From JL08 sp963765555 (GTDB lineage: Bacteria; Pseudomonadota; Alphaproteobacteria; Rhodobacterales; Rhodobacteraceae): DNA of 64,000 bases. Numbering within the stretch: the first letter of the stretch is position 1; the number at the start of each line of letters is the position of its first letter. Below are positions 45,955 to 55,873 of the stretch, one piece after another. Position numbers and translations under genes: made by a program. The stretch is from the NCBI GenBank assembly GCA_963765555.1, contig CAVXWX010000007.1, positions 1 to 64,000 on the forward strand. The letters run 5' to 3'. A model generated the notes under the pieces. That model worked only from the letters and a program-made list of their open reading frames with translations. It ran no database searches and had not been told where the DNA came from.

Positions 45955-47019
45955 ATGACGCGCGTTCAGGATCATTATGCAGCCAAAATCGCGGACGGCA
46001 CATTGCATGCCGATCCTGCACAAGAAGCGGTTTTACCCGAATTCGAACGCATGCGCGCCGCGCTGGCCGCGCCGGTGCGCAAGGGCCTGTTCAAAAAGGC
46101 AGCGCCCCCCCCGAAAGGTTTGTACATCTGGGGTGGCGTCGGGCGCGGCAAATCCATGCTGATGGATTTGTTTGTCGAAACCCTGCAAGATGCCGGTGTC
46201 GCTGTGCGGCGGGTCCATTTCCATGCGTTCATGCAGGAAATTCACGCTGCCATGCATGTTGCTCGAAAATCCGGCGTAGAAGACGCCATCGCGCCCGTCG
46301 CCGCAGATGTTGCAGCACAGGTCCGGCTGCTGGCGTTTGATGAAATGCAAATTTCAGATATCACCGATGCCATGATCGTCGGACGCCTGTTCGAGGCCCT
46401 GTTCGCGGCCGGGGTTGTTGTTGTCACCACATCCAACCGCGTGCCGGATGATCTATATAAGGACGGCCTGAACCGGCAATTGTTCTTGCCGTTTATCGAG
46501 CTTCTAAAAGACAAGATGGTGGTCTGGGAATTGTCCAGCCCGACCGATTACCGCCAGAACCGGCTGGAAGGGGCGCAGGTCTATTTTACGCCAATCAACG
46601 CCGAAGCCCGCACCGCCATCAAGGCCGTGTGGCAGGATCTGACGGGCGGCCCCGCCGGACCGCTGACATTGCACGTCAAAGGCCGCGAAGTTGAAATACC
46701 CGCCTTTCGGAATGGCGTCGCCCGCGCCACTTTTTACGATCTCTGCGGGAAACCGCTGGGGGCCGCCGATTATCTGGCACTGGCTGAAACGGCGAAAGTC
46801 TTGGTGCTTGAGGATATTCCGCGCCTGTCGCGATCAAATTTCAACGAAGCCAAACGGTTCGTCACATTGATTGATGCGTTGTACGAGGCAGGAGTGCGGC
46901 TGGTGTGTTCTGCCGCCGCCGAACCGGAATTGCTGTATGTCGAAGGCGAAGGCACGTTTGAATTTGAACGCACGGCTTCGCGATTGCGGGAAATGCAAGC
47001 CGAGGATTGGGGGCGCTGA
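45955..47019 (+). CDS. AFG1/ZapE family ATPase
   Basis: A 354-residue AAA-related ATPase. Walker A is YIWGGVGRGKSMLMD, Walker B region LLAFDEMQISDITDAMI, followed by VVTTSNRVPDDLYKDGLNR, typical for the AFG1 family. In E. coli ZapE interacts with the division machinery; in mitochondria Afg1 aids protein quality control. The ATG at 45955 is chosen; a longer frame from 45862 has no matching sequence. The 156 bases between this gene and the divergent MFS gene contain the shared promoter region with no clear operator. Confidence 0.87.
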   Translation: MTRVQDHYAAKIADGTLHADPAQEAVLPEFERMRAALAAPVRKGLFKKAAPPPKGLYIWGGVGRGKSMLMDLFVETLQDAGVAVRRVHFHAFMQEIHAAMHVARKSGVEDAIAPVAADVAAQVRLLAFDEMQISDITDAMIVGRLFEALFAAGVVVVTTSNRVPDDLYKDGLNRQLFLPFIELLKDKMVVWELSSPTDYRQNRLEGAQVYFTPINAEARTAIKAVWQDLTGGPAGPLTLHVKGREVEIPAFRNGVARATFYDLCGKPLGAADYLALAETAKVLVLEDIPRLSRSNFNEAKRFVTLIDALYEAGVRLVCSAAAEPELLYVEGEGTFEFERTASRLREMQAEDWGR

Positions 47020-47028
47020 AGCGTTGAG

Positions 47029-48303
47029 TTAGCCGTTTTCGCGCAAGACCGATCCGGCCAGATACAACGACCCGCAAATCACCACGCGTGCCGCAGGATC
47101 CTGTTGCGCGATCAGGGTCAGCGCATCTTTGACAGACAGCGCGGTTTTCGCGGTCAATCCGACCCTTGCCGCCACCTCGGCTGTATCTTTGGCTTCCAGT
47201 GTATTCGCCTCACCGGGGATGGAAACGGCAATCAAGGTGTCTGCCTGCGCTGCCATCGGGCGCAAATAGCCAGCGATGTCCTTGGTGTTCAGCATCCCGC
47301 AGATCAGATAGGTCGGGCGGCGCGGCAACGTTGATAGAAGATCGGCAATGGCATGACCGGCCGCCGGATTATGCCCCCCGTCAAGCCAAAGCTCGGTATC
47401 GGGCGCCACACGCGACAGCGGTCCTTCCGTCAGCCGCTGCATGCGCGCTGGCCACTGTGCCTTGGTGACGGCGGCCTCGCAGGCGGCATCACCCAGATCA
47501 AGATGGCGCAACGCCGCCAATGCAGCACCGGCGTTTTCTATCTGGTGCTTGCCCAAAAGATTGGGCAGCGGCAAATCACGCAGGCCGGTTTCATCCTGAT
47601 AAACCAACCGGTCCCTTTCGCGCCCGACGTGCCAATGCTGGCCGTAAACCAGCAGCGGTGCGCCTTTGCGCGCGGCAACATCCTCGATCACGTCAAGCGC
47701 GTCTTCTGTTTGCGGCCCGACAACACATGGCACACCACGCTTGATAATTCCGGCCTTTTCAAAGGCGATTTTGCCAACCGTATCACCCAGATACTGTTCA
47801 TGATCCATCGAAACAGGTGTGATGATCGTCAGGGCCGGATTTGGAATCACGTTGGTGGCGTCCAACCGCCCGCCCAATCCAACCTCTAGCAGGGTGTAAT
47901 CAGCCGGAACCCGCGAAAATGCCAGCAAGGCGGCGCAGGTTGTTATCTCGAAATAGGTGATCATTTCGCTGTTATTGGCAGCGTAACATTCATCCAGCGC
48001 AACCGTCAGATCAGCTTCGGAAATCAGGGTACCTGCCAATCTGATGCGTTCATGGAACCGCGCCAGATGGGGCGACGTGTAAACATGCGCCGAAAGCCCT
48101 GCTCCTTCGATCCCGGCACGAATCATGGCAAGCGTGGACCCTTTGCCATTGGTGCCCGCCACATGAACAACAGGCGGCAATTTATCTTGTGGATTGCCCA
48201 ATGCGGCAAGCAAGCGCCACATGCGATCCAGCGTTAAATCCATAACTTTGGGGTGAAGCGCCATCATCCGTTGCAGGATGATGTCCGAAGTATCGGCGCT
48301 CAT
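47029..48303 (-). CDS. folC: Bifunctional folylpolyglutamate synthase/dihydrofolate synthase
   Basis: Mur-ligase-family enzyme of 424 residues that adds glutamate to dihydropteroate and to tetrahydrofolate. The ATP loop is HVAGTNGKGSTLAMI; LLEVGLGGRLDATNVI and SMDHEQYLGDTVGKIAFEKA are folate ligase signatures; LWLDGGHNPAAGHAI lies in the C-terminal domain. The start ATG overlaps the accD stop as ATGA, the usual accD-folC operon. Confidence 0.93.
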   Translation of the reverse strand: MSADTSDIILQRMMALHPKVMDLTLDRMWRLLAALGNPQDKLPPVVHVAGTNGKGSTLAMIRAGIEGAGLSAHVYTSPHLARFHERIRLAGTLISEADLTVALDECYAANNSEMITYFEITTCAALLAFSRVPADYTLLEVGLGGRLDATNVIPNPALTIITPVSMDHEQYLGDTVGKIAFEKAGIIKRGVPCVVGPQTEDALDVIEDVAARKGAPLLVYGQHWHVGRERDRLVYQDETGLRDLPLPNLLGKHQIENAGAALAALRHLDLGDAACEAAVTKAQWPARMQRLTEGPLSRVAPDTELWLDGGHNPAAGHAIADLLSTLPRRPTYLICGMLNTKDIAGYLRPMAAQADTLIAVSIPGEANTLEAKDTAEVAARVGLTAKTALSVKDALTLIAQQDPAARVVICGSLYLAGSVLRENG

Positions 48304-49241
48304 TTCGCTTTGTCAGCCTTGGGTTTTTCCGGCGCATCCTTGGCCGCGTCGTCCGCCATATCAGGCGCAGGCAAATCGCCTTTGATCGCGGGTGTCAGCC
48401 CCAAAAGCATACGTGTGATCGTAATCAGTTCTTCGCGCAATTCGATGCGCGATGTCACACGGTCCAGCATACCGTGATCCAGCAGATATTCCGCCCGCTG
48501 GAACCCGTCCGGCAGTTTTTCACGGATGGTTTGTTCAATCACGCGCGGCCCGGCAAAACAGATCAAGGCATTGGGTTCGGCAATATGCACATCGCCCAGC
48601 ATCGCATAAGACGCTGTCACGCCCCCTGTCGTCGGATGGGTCAGAACCACGATGTAAGGCAATCCCGCTTCTTTCAGCATTTGCACCGCAACTGTCGTGC
48701 GTGGCATCTGCATCAAGGACAGAATACCTTCCTGCATACGTGCGCCGCCCGCCGCAGAAAAAAGGATCAAGGGGCGCTTTAGTTTCACGGCCTGTTCGGC
48801 GGCCGCAATGATCGCGTTCCCCACATACATGCCCATTGACCCCGCCATAAAGGAAAAGTCCTGCGCGGCAGCCACAATCGGAGTCCGGCCAATTTCTCCG
48901 GACGCGACAAGCATCGCTTCTTTTTCACCGGTGGCCTTTTGCGCCGCTTTCATCCGGTCGGGATATTTTTTCTGATCACGAAACTGCAGAGGATCAACTT
49001 TGGGGGCCGGCACCGATACTTCGCTGTAAATGCCGCCATCAAACAACCTGTCAAAGCGGTCGCGGGGCGAAATCGCCATATGATGGCCGCAGTTAGTGCA
49101 CACGTTCAAATTATCGGACAATTCCCGATGAAACAGCATCGTTCCGCATTCATCACATTTCTGCCAAAGATTTTCGGGTGTTTCACGCCGCGAAAAAATC
49201 GAATTGATCCGTGGCCGGACGTAGTTTGTGATCCAGTTCAT
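48300..49241 (-). CDS. accD: Acetyl-CoA carboxylase carboxyltransferase subunit beta
   Basis: Beta subunit of the carboxyltransferase, which with AccA transfers carbon dioxide from biotin to acetyl-CoA, giving malonyl-CoA for fatty acid synthesis; 313 residues. The N-terminal zinc ribbon has CDECGTMLFHRELSDNLNVC with a second CxxC (CTNCGHH). The crotonase-like core has SFMAGSMGMYVGNAI, ILFSAAGGARMQEGILSLMQ and AEPNALICFAGPRVIEQT. The C-terminal tail is rich in Lys, Ala and Pro. Transcribed with folC. Confidence 0.94.
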   Translation of the reverse strand: MNWITNYVRPRINSIFSRRETPENLWQKCDECGTMLFHRELSDNLNVCTNCGHHMAISPRDRFDRLFDGGIYSEVSVPAPKVDPLQFRDQKKYPDRMKAAQKATGEKEAMLVASGEIGRTPIVAAAQDFSFMAGSMGMYVGNAIIAAAEQAVKLKRPLILFSAAGGARMQEGILSLMQMPRTTVAVQMLKEAGLPYIVVLTHPTTGGVTASYAMLGDVHIAEPNALICFAGPRVIEQTIREKLPDGFQRAEYLLDHGMLDRVTSRIELREELITITRMLLGLTPAIKGDLPAPDMADDAAKDAPEKPKADKAK

Positions 49242-49279
49242 TTCTCTGCCTTGTCTGGCCTGTGCTTGGCTTCAGATAA

Positions 49280-49317
49280 GGCCCTGCGCCGATAAATGCA
49301 ATCAGCGCCGCAGGGCC
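49280..49317 (-). repeat. GC-rich inverted repeat at the 3 prime end of the CPBP gene
   Basis: GGCCCTGCG at 49280-49288 pairs perfectly with CGCAGGGCC at 49309-49317 around a 20-base loop that contains the stop codon of the CPBP gene. There is no good T-run downstream on the minus strand, so it is only a possible weak terminator or stability element between the CPBP and accD genes. Confidence 0.35.
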
Positions 49318-50207
49318 AGTCGTGCAGCAAGCCACGACACGACCATAACCGCAAAATCAACCGGGAGCCAAACCCGCAATGCCGCCTCGTCCGACATCGA
49401 AAACGGAACCGTGAAAAGCGAAAGCCCCGACAGGGTGTCAGGCAAGGATGTTATCAGCAATGCCGATACATTCGTCGCAAAATGCACCGCGATGGCAGGC
49501 CCCAATGTCCCCGATCTGGCGGTCAGGTCTGCCATAAGCAGTCCGAAACATGCCGCCCAAATTGCAATCAGAACTGCATTTGAACCGGTTTCGGCAGGAA
49601 CATAATGGGCCAGCCCGAACAGAGCGGATGGCAACACCATCCACACCCAGGGACTGTTGAACCGCGCGGCCAATTGCTGCTGGACGTACCCACGAAACAG
49701 GATTTCTTCGGCACTGGTCTGGATTAGCACCACCAACAGCGAAACCGGAAGCAGCGCGACCCAGGTTCCGACAGGCAAGTTCGGCACCAGAGGATCGTCC
49801 ATCCCCCAGGGCGGCAGAACAAGAATAACCACATTCAGGATCGCCAGCGCCTTGAGCACAGCCCAGAAATCAGCGCTTGCGATCCTAAACGGCCCAATCA
49901 GGCCCAAAGGCGCGCGCCCGTGCATGACATAAGCGGCCGCACACACACCGGCTGTCATGAACCCGAAACTTGCAAGCGACACCAGCGCCGTGACCGGAGT
50001 TGTTGCGGTTTGCATCCCGTCGATAAAGCTGTTCATTTTTTCAGGCGTCATTGCAGTTTCGACACCGGTCAGGAACGCAACGTTCAGGCCCGTCATTACG
50101 AAAGCACCCAGCGCAAGCCCAAACACCAGCCGCCAAAGCTCTGACTGGGCCCGCGCTGGCGCAACCAACCGTTCATGGCGCGCGTATGATAACCTTAAAA
50201 TGCTCAT
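49302..50207 (-). CDS. CPBP family intramembrane glutamic endopeptidase
   Basis: A 301-residue membrane protein with about eight helices and the Abi/CAAX-protease motifs: SAEEILFRGYVQQQLAA (EExxxR, catalytic Glu pair), then ALFGLAHYVP (FxxxH) and later a third His-bearing helix (IAVHFATNVS). Family members process prenylated or bacteriocin-like peptides or act in membrane protein quality control; the role here is unknown. It lies between accD and the ABC fusion gene, 12 bases after the latter, and is probably co-transcribed with it. Confidence 0.87.
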   Translation of the reverse strand: MSILRLSYARHERLVAPARAQSELWRLVFGLALGAFVMTGLNVAFLTGVETAMTPEKMNSFIDGMQTATTPVTALVSLASFGFMTAGVCAAAYVMHGRAPLGLIGPFRIASADFWAVLKALAILNVVILVLPPWGMDDPLVPNLPVGTWVALLPVSLLVVLIQTSAEEILFRGYVQQQLAARFNSPWVWMVLPSALFGLAHYVPAETGSNAVLIAIWAACFGLLMADLTARSGTLGPAIAVHFATNVSALLITSLPDTLSGLSLFTVPFSMSDEAALRVWLPVDFAVMVVSWLAARLALRR

Positions 50208-50219
50208 TATTGCTTCAGT

Positions 50220-53200
50220 TTACCGCGCTTCTGTTCCTTCGGTCCGGTCTTCCGGGCTTATACCGGCATGACGCAACCGTTCCGCTGCGCCGTTCAAATG
50301 CCCTGCAACAGTCTGCAGCAGGTTCATCGCCACAGCGGGGTCGCTTTCAATAACCGCACGATATTCCTGCGCGCCGATACGCAAGAACTTGGCATCCGTC
50401 ATGGCAATAAGATCCAGAGTTCGCGGCTCGTTCAGCACAATCGCCAAATCACCGATCACACGGCCCGGCTGAACTGTCGAAATCGGCCTTTTTGTGCCGT
50501 CGCTTTCCGGCCAATGCAATTCTGCCGTGCCTGACAGGCAAAGATACGCGGCATCCGCCCTTTGTCCGACCGAAAATATGCGCTGTCCGGCCTTGGCCTC
50601 GTACCATTGCGCACTGAACGCCAACAGGCGCTGGTTCTTGCGGTCAAGACGGGAAAACAGATCGGTATTTGCGATGATACGCTGCTTGCGTTGCAAATCA
50701 TCCGAACCAACAAGACTGTCAAAACTTGAATCATGGTCCGATATGGTCCCGATCCGCCCGTTTTTGATCTCCACGAAAATATCATAGCTATCCGGGTTTC
50801 GAAATTCTGCTTCCATAAAAATCTGTGTGGTGTTCGGAAGCAGTTCGCGCAGCTTTTCGCGGGTGGCTACGCGGTTTTTGTCATCATGACTGGCCAGGGC
50901 GCGATCCAGAATCAGGATGTCGGGACGTTTGATACCGGCCCGGCTGAAAGCGGCGCGCTCCTGAATAACCTTGGGCAGATTGGCCCCGCCCAGACCTGTT
51001 TCCAGATCATAGATCGTTTCAGACACTTTGCGCTTCAGCCCCTTCTCAAGAAGGACAGTGGCGACAACATCTTCAATCTCTTCCGCATAGGCCCCTGCAA
51101 CGCGCGAAATCCGTCCATACAGGGCGTTTTCCATCAATGTCAGGCGCGGCAGATATGTATCTGGTGAAATTTCGACGAAAATATCCCTGACCTGATCGCG
51201 CAATGCAGCCGCACGTGTCTTGCGTATCTCGACAATCTTGCGCTTGTAGCGATCCGGAAAACTGGGCCCGATCTGTTCTGCGGTCAACGCAAAAGGAACC
51301 GTCAACATCAGCGCATTTTCCTCTGACGTGAGGCTTTCAGCACCTTGTGTGCGGCGTTTTTCGGCGATCTCTATCAGTTTTTCGTACAGGTCTTCTTCGA
51401 TACCCAACATCCGGAAAAGCGGGTGATCGGTGCCATCCCTGCCAAAGGTCTGATCAAGTGTATCAATCACAGCCTGAGATATCGCGATCCCATCATCCGC
51501 AAGCCCCTGTTCATGTACAAGCGTCATGAATTTGGTGTTCGCGGCAAGCCCCGTTTGGCTGATATCCTGCAACGGGGATGCAAACATAAGGTTGCCCCCC
51601 AGCGGGATCGACGGATTGAAACTGTCGGGGTCAAATTGATAAACGTATTGATCCAGATCGGCCTCTTTCAACCGCTCTGCCACAACTGGCCGCAGGTCAA
51701 CCACCGCCTTGGCCAGATCAGGATGACGTTCCGGATCAAATGTGGATCGTACGCTGCGGCGGAACATCCCATCGTCCAGCCCCATCGTTTCAACCAGTTT
51801 GAACCACCACGCGCCGATATCATCCGGGCTGGACAGGTCTGCCAGTGACGGATCAAGCCAGTCGGATTCGAACGGGTCGACGCTGTTGCCTGTGCGCTTT
51901 GCTTCGGCTTCCTTCTTTTCGTCTGCAAATGCAAAGCCGTGCGGCATGATGTTCAGGGGCATCAACAGGTTTTCGCCCAATGTACCATCAAACAAATAGG
52001 GCTGGGAATGCGCATATCCGATCCGCGCGGCAATCACGGCCTGATGTAATTCGTTCAGGTCCTGATCGCCGATCAGCACTTTGCCGCGCGATGGCACCAC
52101 TTCGCGCGTCAACAATTCGGCAAACGCCGTCCGTTCAACCTGGCTTGACGATTTGACAGCTACGCGGGCATGCGCGGGAATATCCAGATTGATGTCTTCC
52201 AGCACGGGGTTTCCGTCACCGTCGCGCACCGTCACATCCTTGAGAGAAATCGCACCGGAAAGCCGCGGAATTTCGTCCGGACGGCCAAGAAACAGCGTCT
52301 CGTCAATCATGCCTTTGGGCGCGAACCGTTCCGCGATCAAAAGCCAGCGCAAAGACATGTCCTGTACCTGATTATAATACAACAAAAGCTCGCGCCACGG
52401 CGCGGACAGGTCCTTGTAAGCCGCCAAGGCCGCCACAAGGGCACCGACCGTAATTTCGCCTTTGATCACAAGGTACCCGCCAACAGAAAAGAAAAAGAAA
52501 GGCGTCAATTGCGTGATGAAGTTGTTCAGAAACTTCATGAAAAACTTTTTCTGATAAATCTGGAACCGGATATCGAAAAGACGGCCCAACCGGTCGGTAA
52601 ATCCGGCCAGCCGGTATCGCCAACCGCCGTTGATCCGCAAATCACCGATACCTGCCGCGCTTTCCCCGATTTCCGACGCGAGATGCCGCACTTCTCCGAT
52701 CCGCGCCTTGTTCAACTGGTTGATCTGGCGTTGCAGCATCGGAATCAGCCACGCCTGCAACGGAATCAGGGCAACGGACGCCAGCCCGAACCAGAAGCTT
52801 TGAACAAACAGAAAGAACAGGATGGTCAGCATTTGGCCCGCCTGAAACACCGGCTGTGCCACCGCATCCCCCATCAGCCCACCCATCGGTTCGGCCTCGG
52901 ATGTGATCATTGATACCAGCTCACCCTGGGATGTGCGCCGGAAATACGGACGCGGAAACCGCAAGATGCGGCTGATCAACTGATAGCGGAACCGACGCAA
53001 CAGGCGTTCGGACAAGACACCTTTCATCGTGTTCAGGCGCATTTTCAGCAATCCGTGCGTCAGGACTGCCGCCAGAAACGCAAAACACAAAACCATGAGG
53101 AATTGGACCTGCGTCAGTTCAACGCCGTAGGCATCAAAGGTACTGACAGTGGCACCAATCGCATCGTTGATGATCCGTTTGGGCAATTCCAGCGTCGCGT

Positions 53201-53294
53201 ACAGAAACGGAAAGGTCAGCAGCGTTACCAGCAAAAGAATGATCTGGTCACGTTTGGAATACTTCCAGATAAACGCGAACAAGGTACGATCCAT
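50220..53294 (-). CDS. Degenerate ABC exporter with inserted domain and C-terminal cNMP-binding domain
   Basis: A 1024-residue protein. Residues 1-325 form an ABC exporter membrane domain with about six helices (FPFLYATLELPKRIINDAIG at the start). The nucleotide-binding domain from about 345 is degenerate: the Walker A position reads AVKSSSQVERTAF (378-391) without GxxGxGK; the signature region is TGLGGANLPKVIQERAAFS; Walker B is DILILDRALASHDD, with Arg where the catalytic Glu should be; the switch His is Glu or Ala (QIFMEAEF). A segment of about 270 residues (450-720) is inserted after the Q-loop region, and a second Q-loop-like TLMENALYG follows it. Residues 880-1000 are a cyclic nucleotide-binding fold with GRVIGDLAI. 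ATP hydrolysis is doubtful; a regulatory or scaffolding role is possible. Confidence 0.8.
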   Translation of the reverse strand: MDRTLFAFIWKYSKRDQIILLLVTLLTFPFLYATLELPKRIINDAIGATVSTFDAYGVELTQVQFLMVLCFAFLAAVLTHGLLKMRLNTMKGVLSERLLRRFRYQLISRILRFPRPYFRRTSQGELVSMITSEAEPMGGLMGDAVAQPVFQAGQMLTILFFLFVQSFWFGLASVALIPLQAWLIPMLQRQINQLNKARIGEVRHLASEIGESAAGIGDLRINGGWRYRLAGFTDRLGRLFDIRFQIYQKKFFMKFLNNFITQLTPFFFFSVGGYLVIKGEITVGALVAALAAYKDLSAPWRELLLYYNQVQDMSLRWLLIAERFAPKGMIDETLFLGRPDEIPRLSGAISLKDVTVRDGDGNPVLEDINLDIPAHARVAVKSSSQVERTAFAELLTREVVPSRGKVLIGDQDLNELHQAVIAARIGYAHSQPYLFDGTLGENLLMPLNIMPHGFAFADEKKEAEAKRTGNSVDPFESDWLDPSLADLSSPDDIGAWWFKLVETMGLDDGMFRRSVRSTFDPERHPDLAKAVVDLRPVVAERLKEADLDQYVYQFDPDSFNPSIPLGGNLMFASPLQDISQTGLAANTKFMTLVHEQGLADDGIAISQAVIDTLDQTFGRDGTDHPLFRMLGIEEDLYEKLIEIAEKRRTQGAESLTSEENALMLTVPFALTAEQIGPSFPDRYKRKIVEIRKTRAAALRDQVRDIFVEISPDTYLPRLTLMENALYGRISRVAGAYAEEIEDVVATVLLEKGLKRKVSETIYDLETGLGGANLPKVIQERAAFSRAGIKRPDILILDRALASHDDKNRVATREKLRELLPNTTQIFMEAEFRNPDSYDIFVEIKNGRIGTISDHDSSFDSLVGSDDLQRKQRIIANTDLFSRLDRKNQRLLAFSAQWYEAKAGQRIFSVGQRADAAYLCLSGTAELHWPESDGTKRPISTVQPGRVIGDLAIVLNEPRTLDLIAMTDAKFLRIGAQEYRAVIESDPAVAMNLLQTVAGHLNGAAERLRHAGISPEDRTEGTEAR

Positions 53295-53476
53295 CAGGCC
53301 AACTCCGATCTGGGTGCGCCGGACTCTTGATCAGATTTACAGAACCAGTGCCGGAATAGTGAGTTAGCGATCACAGCCGCCCATTGCAAGGATTGTGCCG
53401 GAACAAGGCATTGGCCTTGCGGTGGTCGGGACCCTTGGGTATTCCGATAAAAACCAGTTTTCAGGGAGTCCCCAAC

Positions 53477-55210
53477 ATGCAAAAGCGCCACTTCGACAAA
53501 TCCCGCCTGCCCAGCCGTCACGTCACAGAAGGACCGGCGCGCGCGCCTCATCGCTCGTATTACTATGCAATGGGTCTGGGTGACGACGAAATCCACCAGC
53601 CTCTGGTTGGCGTGGCCACCTGCTGGAACGAAGCGGCCCCTTGCAACATCGCGCTGAACCGTCAGGCACAGGCCGTGAAACTGGGCGTGAAAACAGGCAG
53701 CGGAACACCGCGTGAATTTACCACCATCACAGTGACAGACGGCATCGCAATGGGCCACGAAGGCATGCGCTCGTCCCTTGCCAGCCGCGAAGCGATTGCA
53801 GACACTGTCGAACTGACGATGCGCGGCCATTGCTATGACGCGATTGTCGGCCTTGCGGGCTGCGACAAATCCCTGCCCGGCATGATGATGGCGATGATCC
53901 GGCTGAATGTACCGTCGGTGTTTATCTATGGCGGATCAATTCTGCCGGGCCGCCTGGATGGCAAGGATGTCACGGTTCAGGACGTGTTCGAAGCGGTCGG
54001 GCAGCATCAGGCCGGCAACTATTCCGATGAACAACTGGCTGTGCTGGAACGTGTCGCGTGCCCGTCTGCTGGTGCATGTGGTGGTCAGTTTACAGCCAAC
54101 ACGATGGCCTGCGTATCCGAAGCGATCGGCCTTGCGTTGCCCAACAGCGCAGGCGCGCCTGCCCCGTATGAATCACGCGACCATTATGCCATCGCCTCGG
54201 GCGAGGCGGTGATGAACCTGCTTGAGAAAAACATCCGCGCGCGCGATATCGTGACCCGCAAATCGCTGGAAAACGCTGCCCGCATCGTGGCCTGCACCGG
54301 TGGATCAACCAATGCCGGCCTGCACCTGCCCGCCATGGCACACGAAGCCGGGATTGATTTCTTTCTGGATGATGTGTGCGAAATTTTCCGCGACACGCCC
54401 TACTTTGTCGATCTGAAACCCGGTGGCCAGTATGTGGCAAAGGACATGTACGAAGCCGGTGGCGTGCCCGTTGTGATGAAGCAACTGCGCAAGGCGGGCC
54501 TGATCCACGAAGATTGTATGACGGCAACCGGTTATTCGATGGGCGAGGAACTGGACAAGATTGATCGCGAGGCAGACGGCCGCGTGATCTATCCGGTCGA
54601 TAAGCCGATCAGCAAAACCGGCGGTGTTGTGGGCCTGAAGGGCAATCTGGCCCCCGGCGGTGCGATTGTGAAAATCGCCGGCATGTCGGACGAAGAAATC
54701 GTATTCACCGGCCCCGCCCGCGTTTTCGAATGTGAAGAAGACGCATTCGAAGCTGTCAAGGCACGCACCTACAAGGAAGGTGAGGTGCTGGTGATCCGCA
54801 ATGAAGGCCCTGCTGGCGGCCCCGGCATGCGCGAAATGCTGGCAACAACCGCCGCCCTGTCGGGCCAAGGCATGGGCAAAAAGGTTGCGCTGATCACAGA
54901 CGGGCGCTTTTCCGGCGCGACACGCGGGTTTTGCGTGGGTCATGTTGGCCCCGAAGCGGCGCATTGCGGCCCGATTGCCCTGCTCAAAGACGGCGATATG
55001 ATCACGATCGATGCCCCCAAAGGCGCGCTGACAGTCGCGTTGAGCGACGAAGAACTGGCCGCCCGCAAAGCCGACTGGAAAGGCCCGCGCGACACGATCT
55101 ACGCCAGTGGTGCGCTTTGGAAATACGCCCAACTGGTCGGAGAAACCTATAAAGGCGCGGTCACCCATCCCGGCGGCAAGGCCGAAAAGCATGTCTATAT
55201 GGATCTTTGA
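53477..55210 (+). CDS. ilvD: Dihydroxy-acid dehydratase
   Basis: Iron-sulfur dehydratase of 577 residues, the third common step of valine and isoleucine synthesis (also pantothenate precursor supply). The cluster Cys occur in VATCWNEAAPCN, GLAGCDKSLPGMM and CPSAGACGGQFTANTM; other marks are TDGIAMGHEGMRSSLASRE and TDGRFSGATRGFCVGHVGPE near the C-terminus. The ATG at 53477 follows CAGGGAG and fits family starts (QKRHFDKSRLPSRHVTEGP). Its end overlaps the next lipoprotein gene by 20 bases. Confidence 0.95.
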   Translation: MQKRHFDKSRLPSRHVTEGPARAPHRSYYYAMGLGDDEIHQPLVGVATCWNEAAPCNIALNRQAQAVKLGVKTGSGTPREFTTITVTDGIAMGHEGMRSSLASREAIADTVELTMRGHCYDAIVGLAGCDKSLPGMMMAMIRLNVPSVFIYGGSILPGRLDGKDVTVQDVFEAVGQHQAGNYSDEQLAVLERVACPSAGACGGQFTANTMACVSEAIGLALPNSAGAPAPYESRDHYAIASGEAVMNLLEKNIRARDIVTRKSLENAARIVACTGGSTNAGLHLPAMAHEAGIDFFLDDVCEIFRDTPYFVDLKPGGQYVAKDMYEAGGVPVVMKQLRKAGLIHEDCMTATGYSMGEELDKIDREADGRVIYPVDKPISKTGGVVGLKGNLAPGGAIVKIAGMSDEEIVFTGPARVFECEEDAFEAVKARTYKEGEVLVIRNEGPAGGPGMREMLATTAALSGQGMGKKVALITDGRFSGATRGFCVGHVGPEAAHCGPIALLKDGDMITIDAPKGALTVALSDEELAARKADWKGPRDTIYASGALWKYAQLVGETYKGAVTHPGGKAEKHVYMDL

Positions 55211-55817
55211 TCGCGGCATGGTTCTGGCTGCCGGCCTTGCGCTGGCGGCCTGTGTTCCAGCTTCGGAAATGGGCTTTTTAACCTCGACAACACCGCAATC
55301 CGACACGGCCTTGCGGGCAGTTGTTATGGGTGACGAGGCTATCGCCCTGACCGCGCCACCGGGTTATTGCATTGACGCCGGATCGCTCAAGCCCGGTTTT
55401 GCGCTGATCGCACGCTGCGACACGTTGGGCGCGGCAGGCCGGAATGCAAATGTGCCGTTGGCCCTGATTACTGCTACTGTCGTCACGCAACAGGCGGGCA
55501 CACCTGCGCCCCGCGCCGCTGACCTTGTGTCGGTTCTGGACAGCGCGCAGGTTATCCAGGCCAAGGACCAAAAAGGCGTCGCACTGGTTCAATCGCGTGG
55601 CGAAACCGGTTTGCAAGGCTTTAGCGACACCCATTGGCGCGGGGCGTTTCTGGTAAATGATGTAATGGTCGGGATGGCCCTTTACGCACCGGCCGACAGT
55701 TCCGCCAGTGGTCCGCGGGGTGCCTCCATTCTGAACGCGCTGGCCACGCAGACGAAATCCAACACTGCCAACCGGCGCCTGTCAGAGCCAACGCCCGTAT
55801 CCAGCAACACAAACTGA
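55191..55817 (+). CDS. Predicted lipoprotein, unknown function
   Basis: A 208-residue protein starting within the ilvD 3 prime end, with a lipoprotein signal (FDRGMVLAAGLALAACVPAS, lipobox LAAC). The mature part is small, with the motifs VMGDEAIALTAPPGYCIDAG and TGLQGFSDTHWRGAFLVND, and a Ser/Thr-rich tail. I do not recognise the family. An alternative start at the next ATG (MVLAAG) would shorten the signal slightly. Probably anchored at the inner or outer membrane facing the periplasm. Confidence 0.65.
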   Translation: MSIWIFDRGMVLAAGLALAACVPASEMGFLTSTTPQSDTALRAVVMGDEAIALTAPPGYCIDAGSLKPGFALIARCDTLGAAGRNANVPLALITATVVTQQAGTPAPRAADLVSVLDSAQVIQAKDQKGVALVQSRGETGLQGFSDTHWRGAFLVNDVMVGMALYAPADSSASGPRGASILNALATQTKSNTANRRLSEPTPVSSNTN

Positions 55818-55873
55818 ACAAAACGCGTGGTTCGTGCAATTGTCGGTTTATTTGGCCGGAAACGTTCCGTTAA

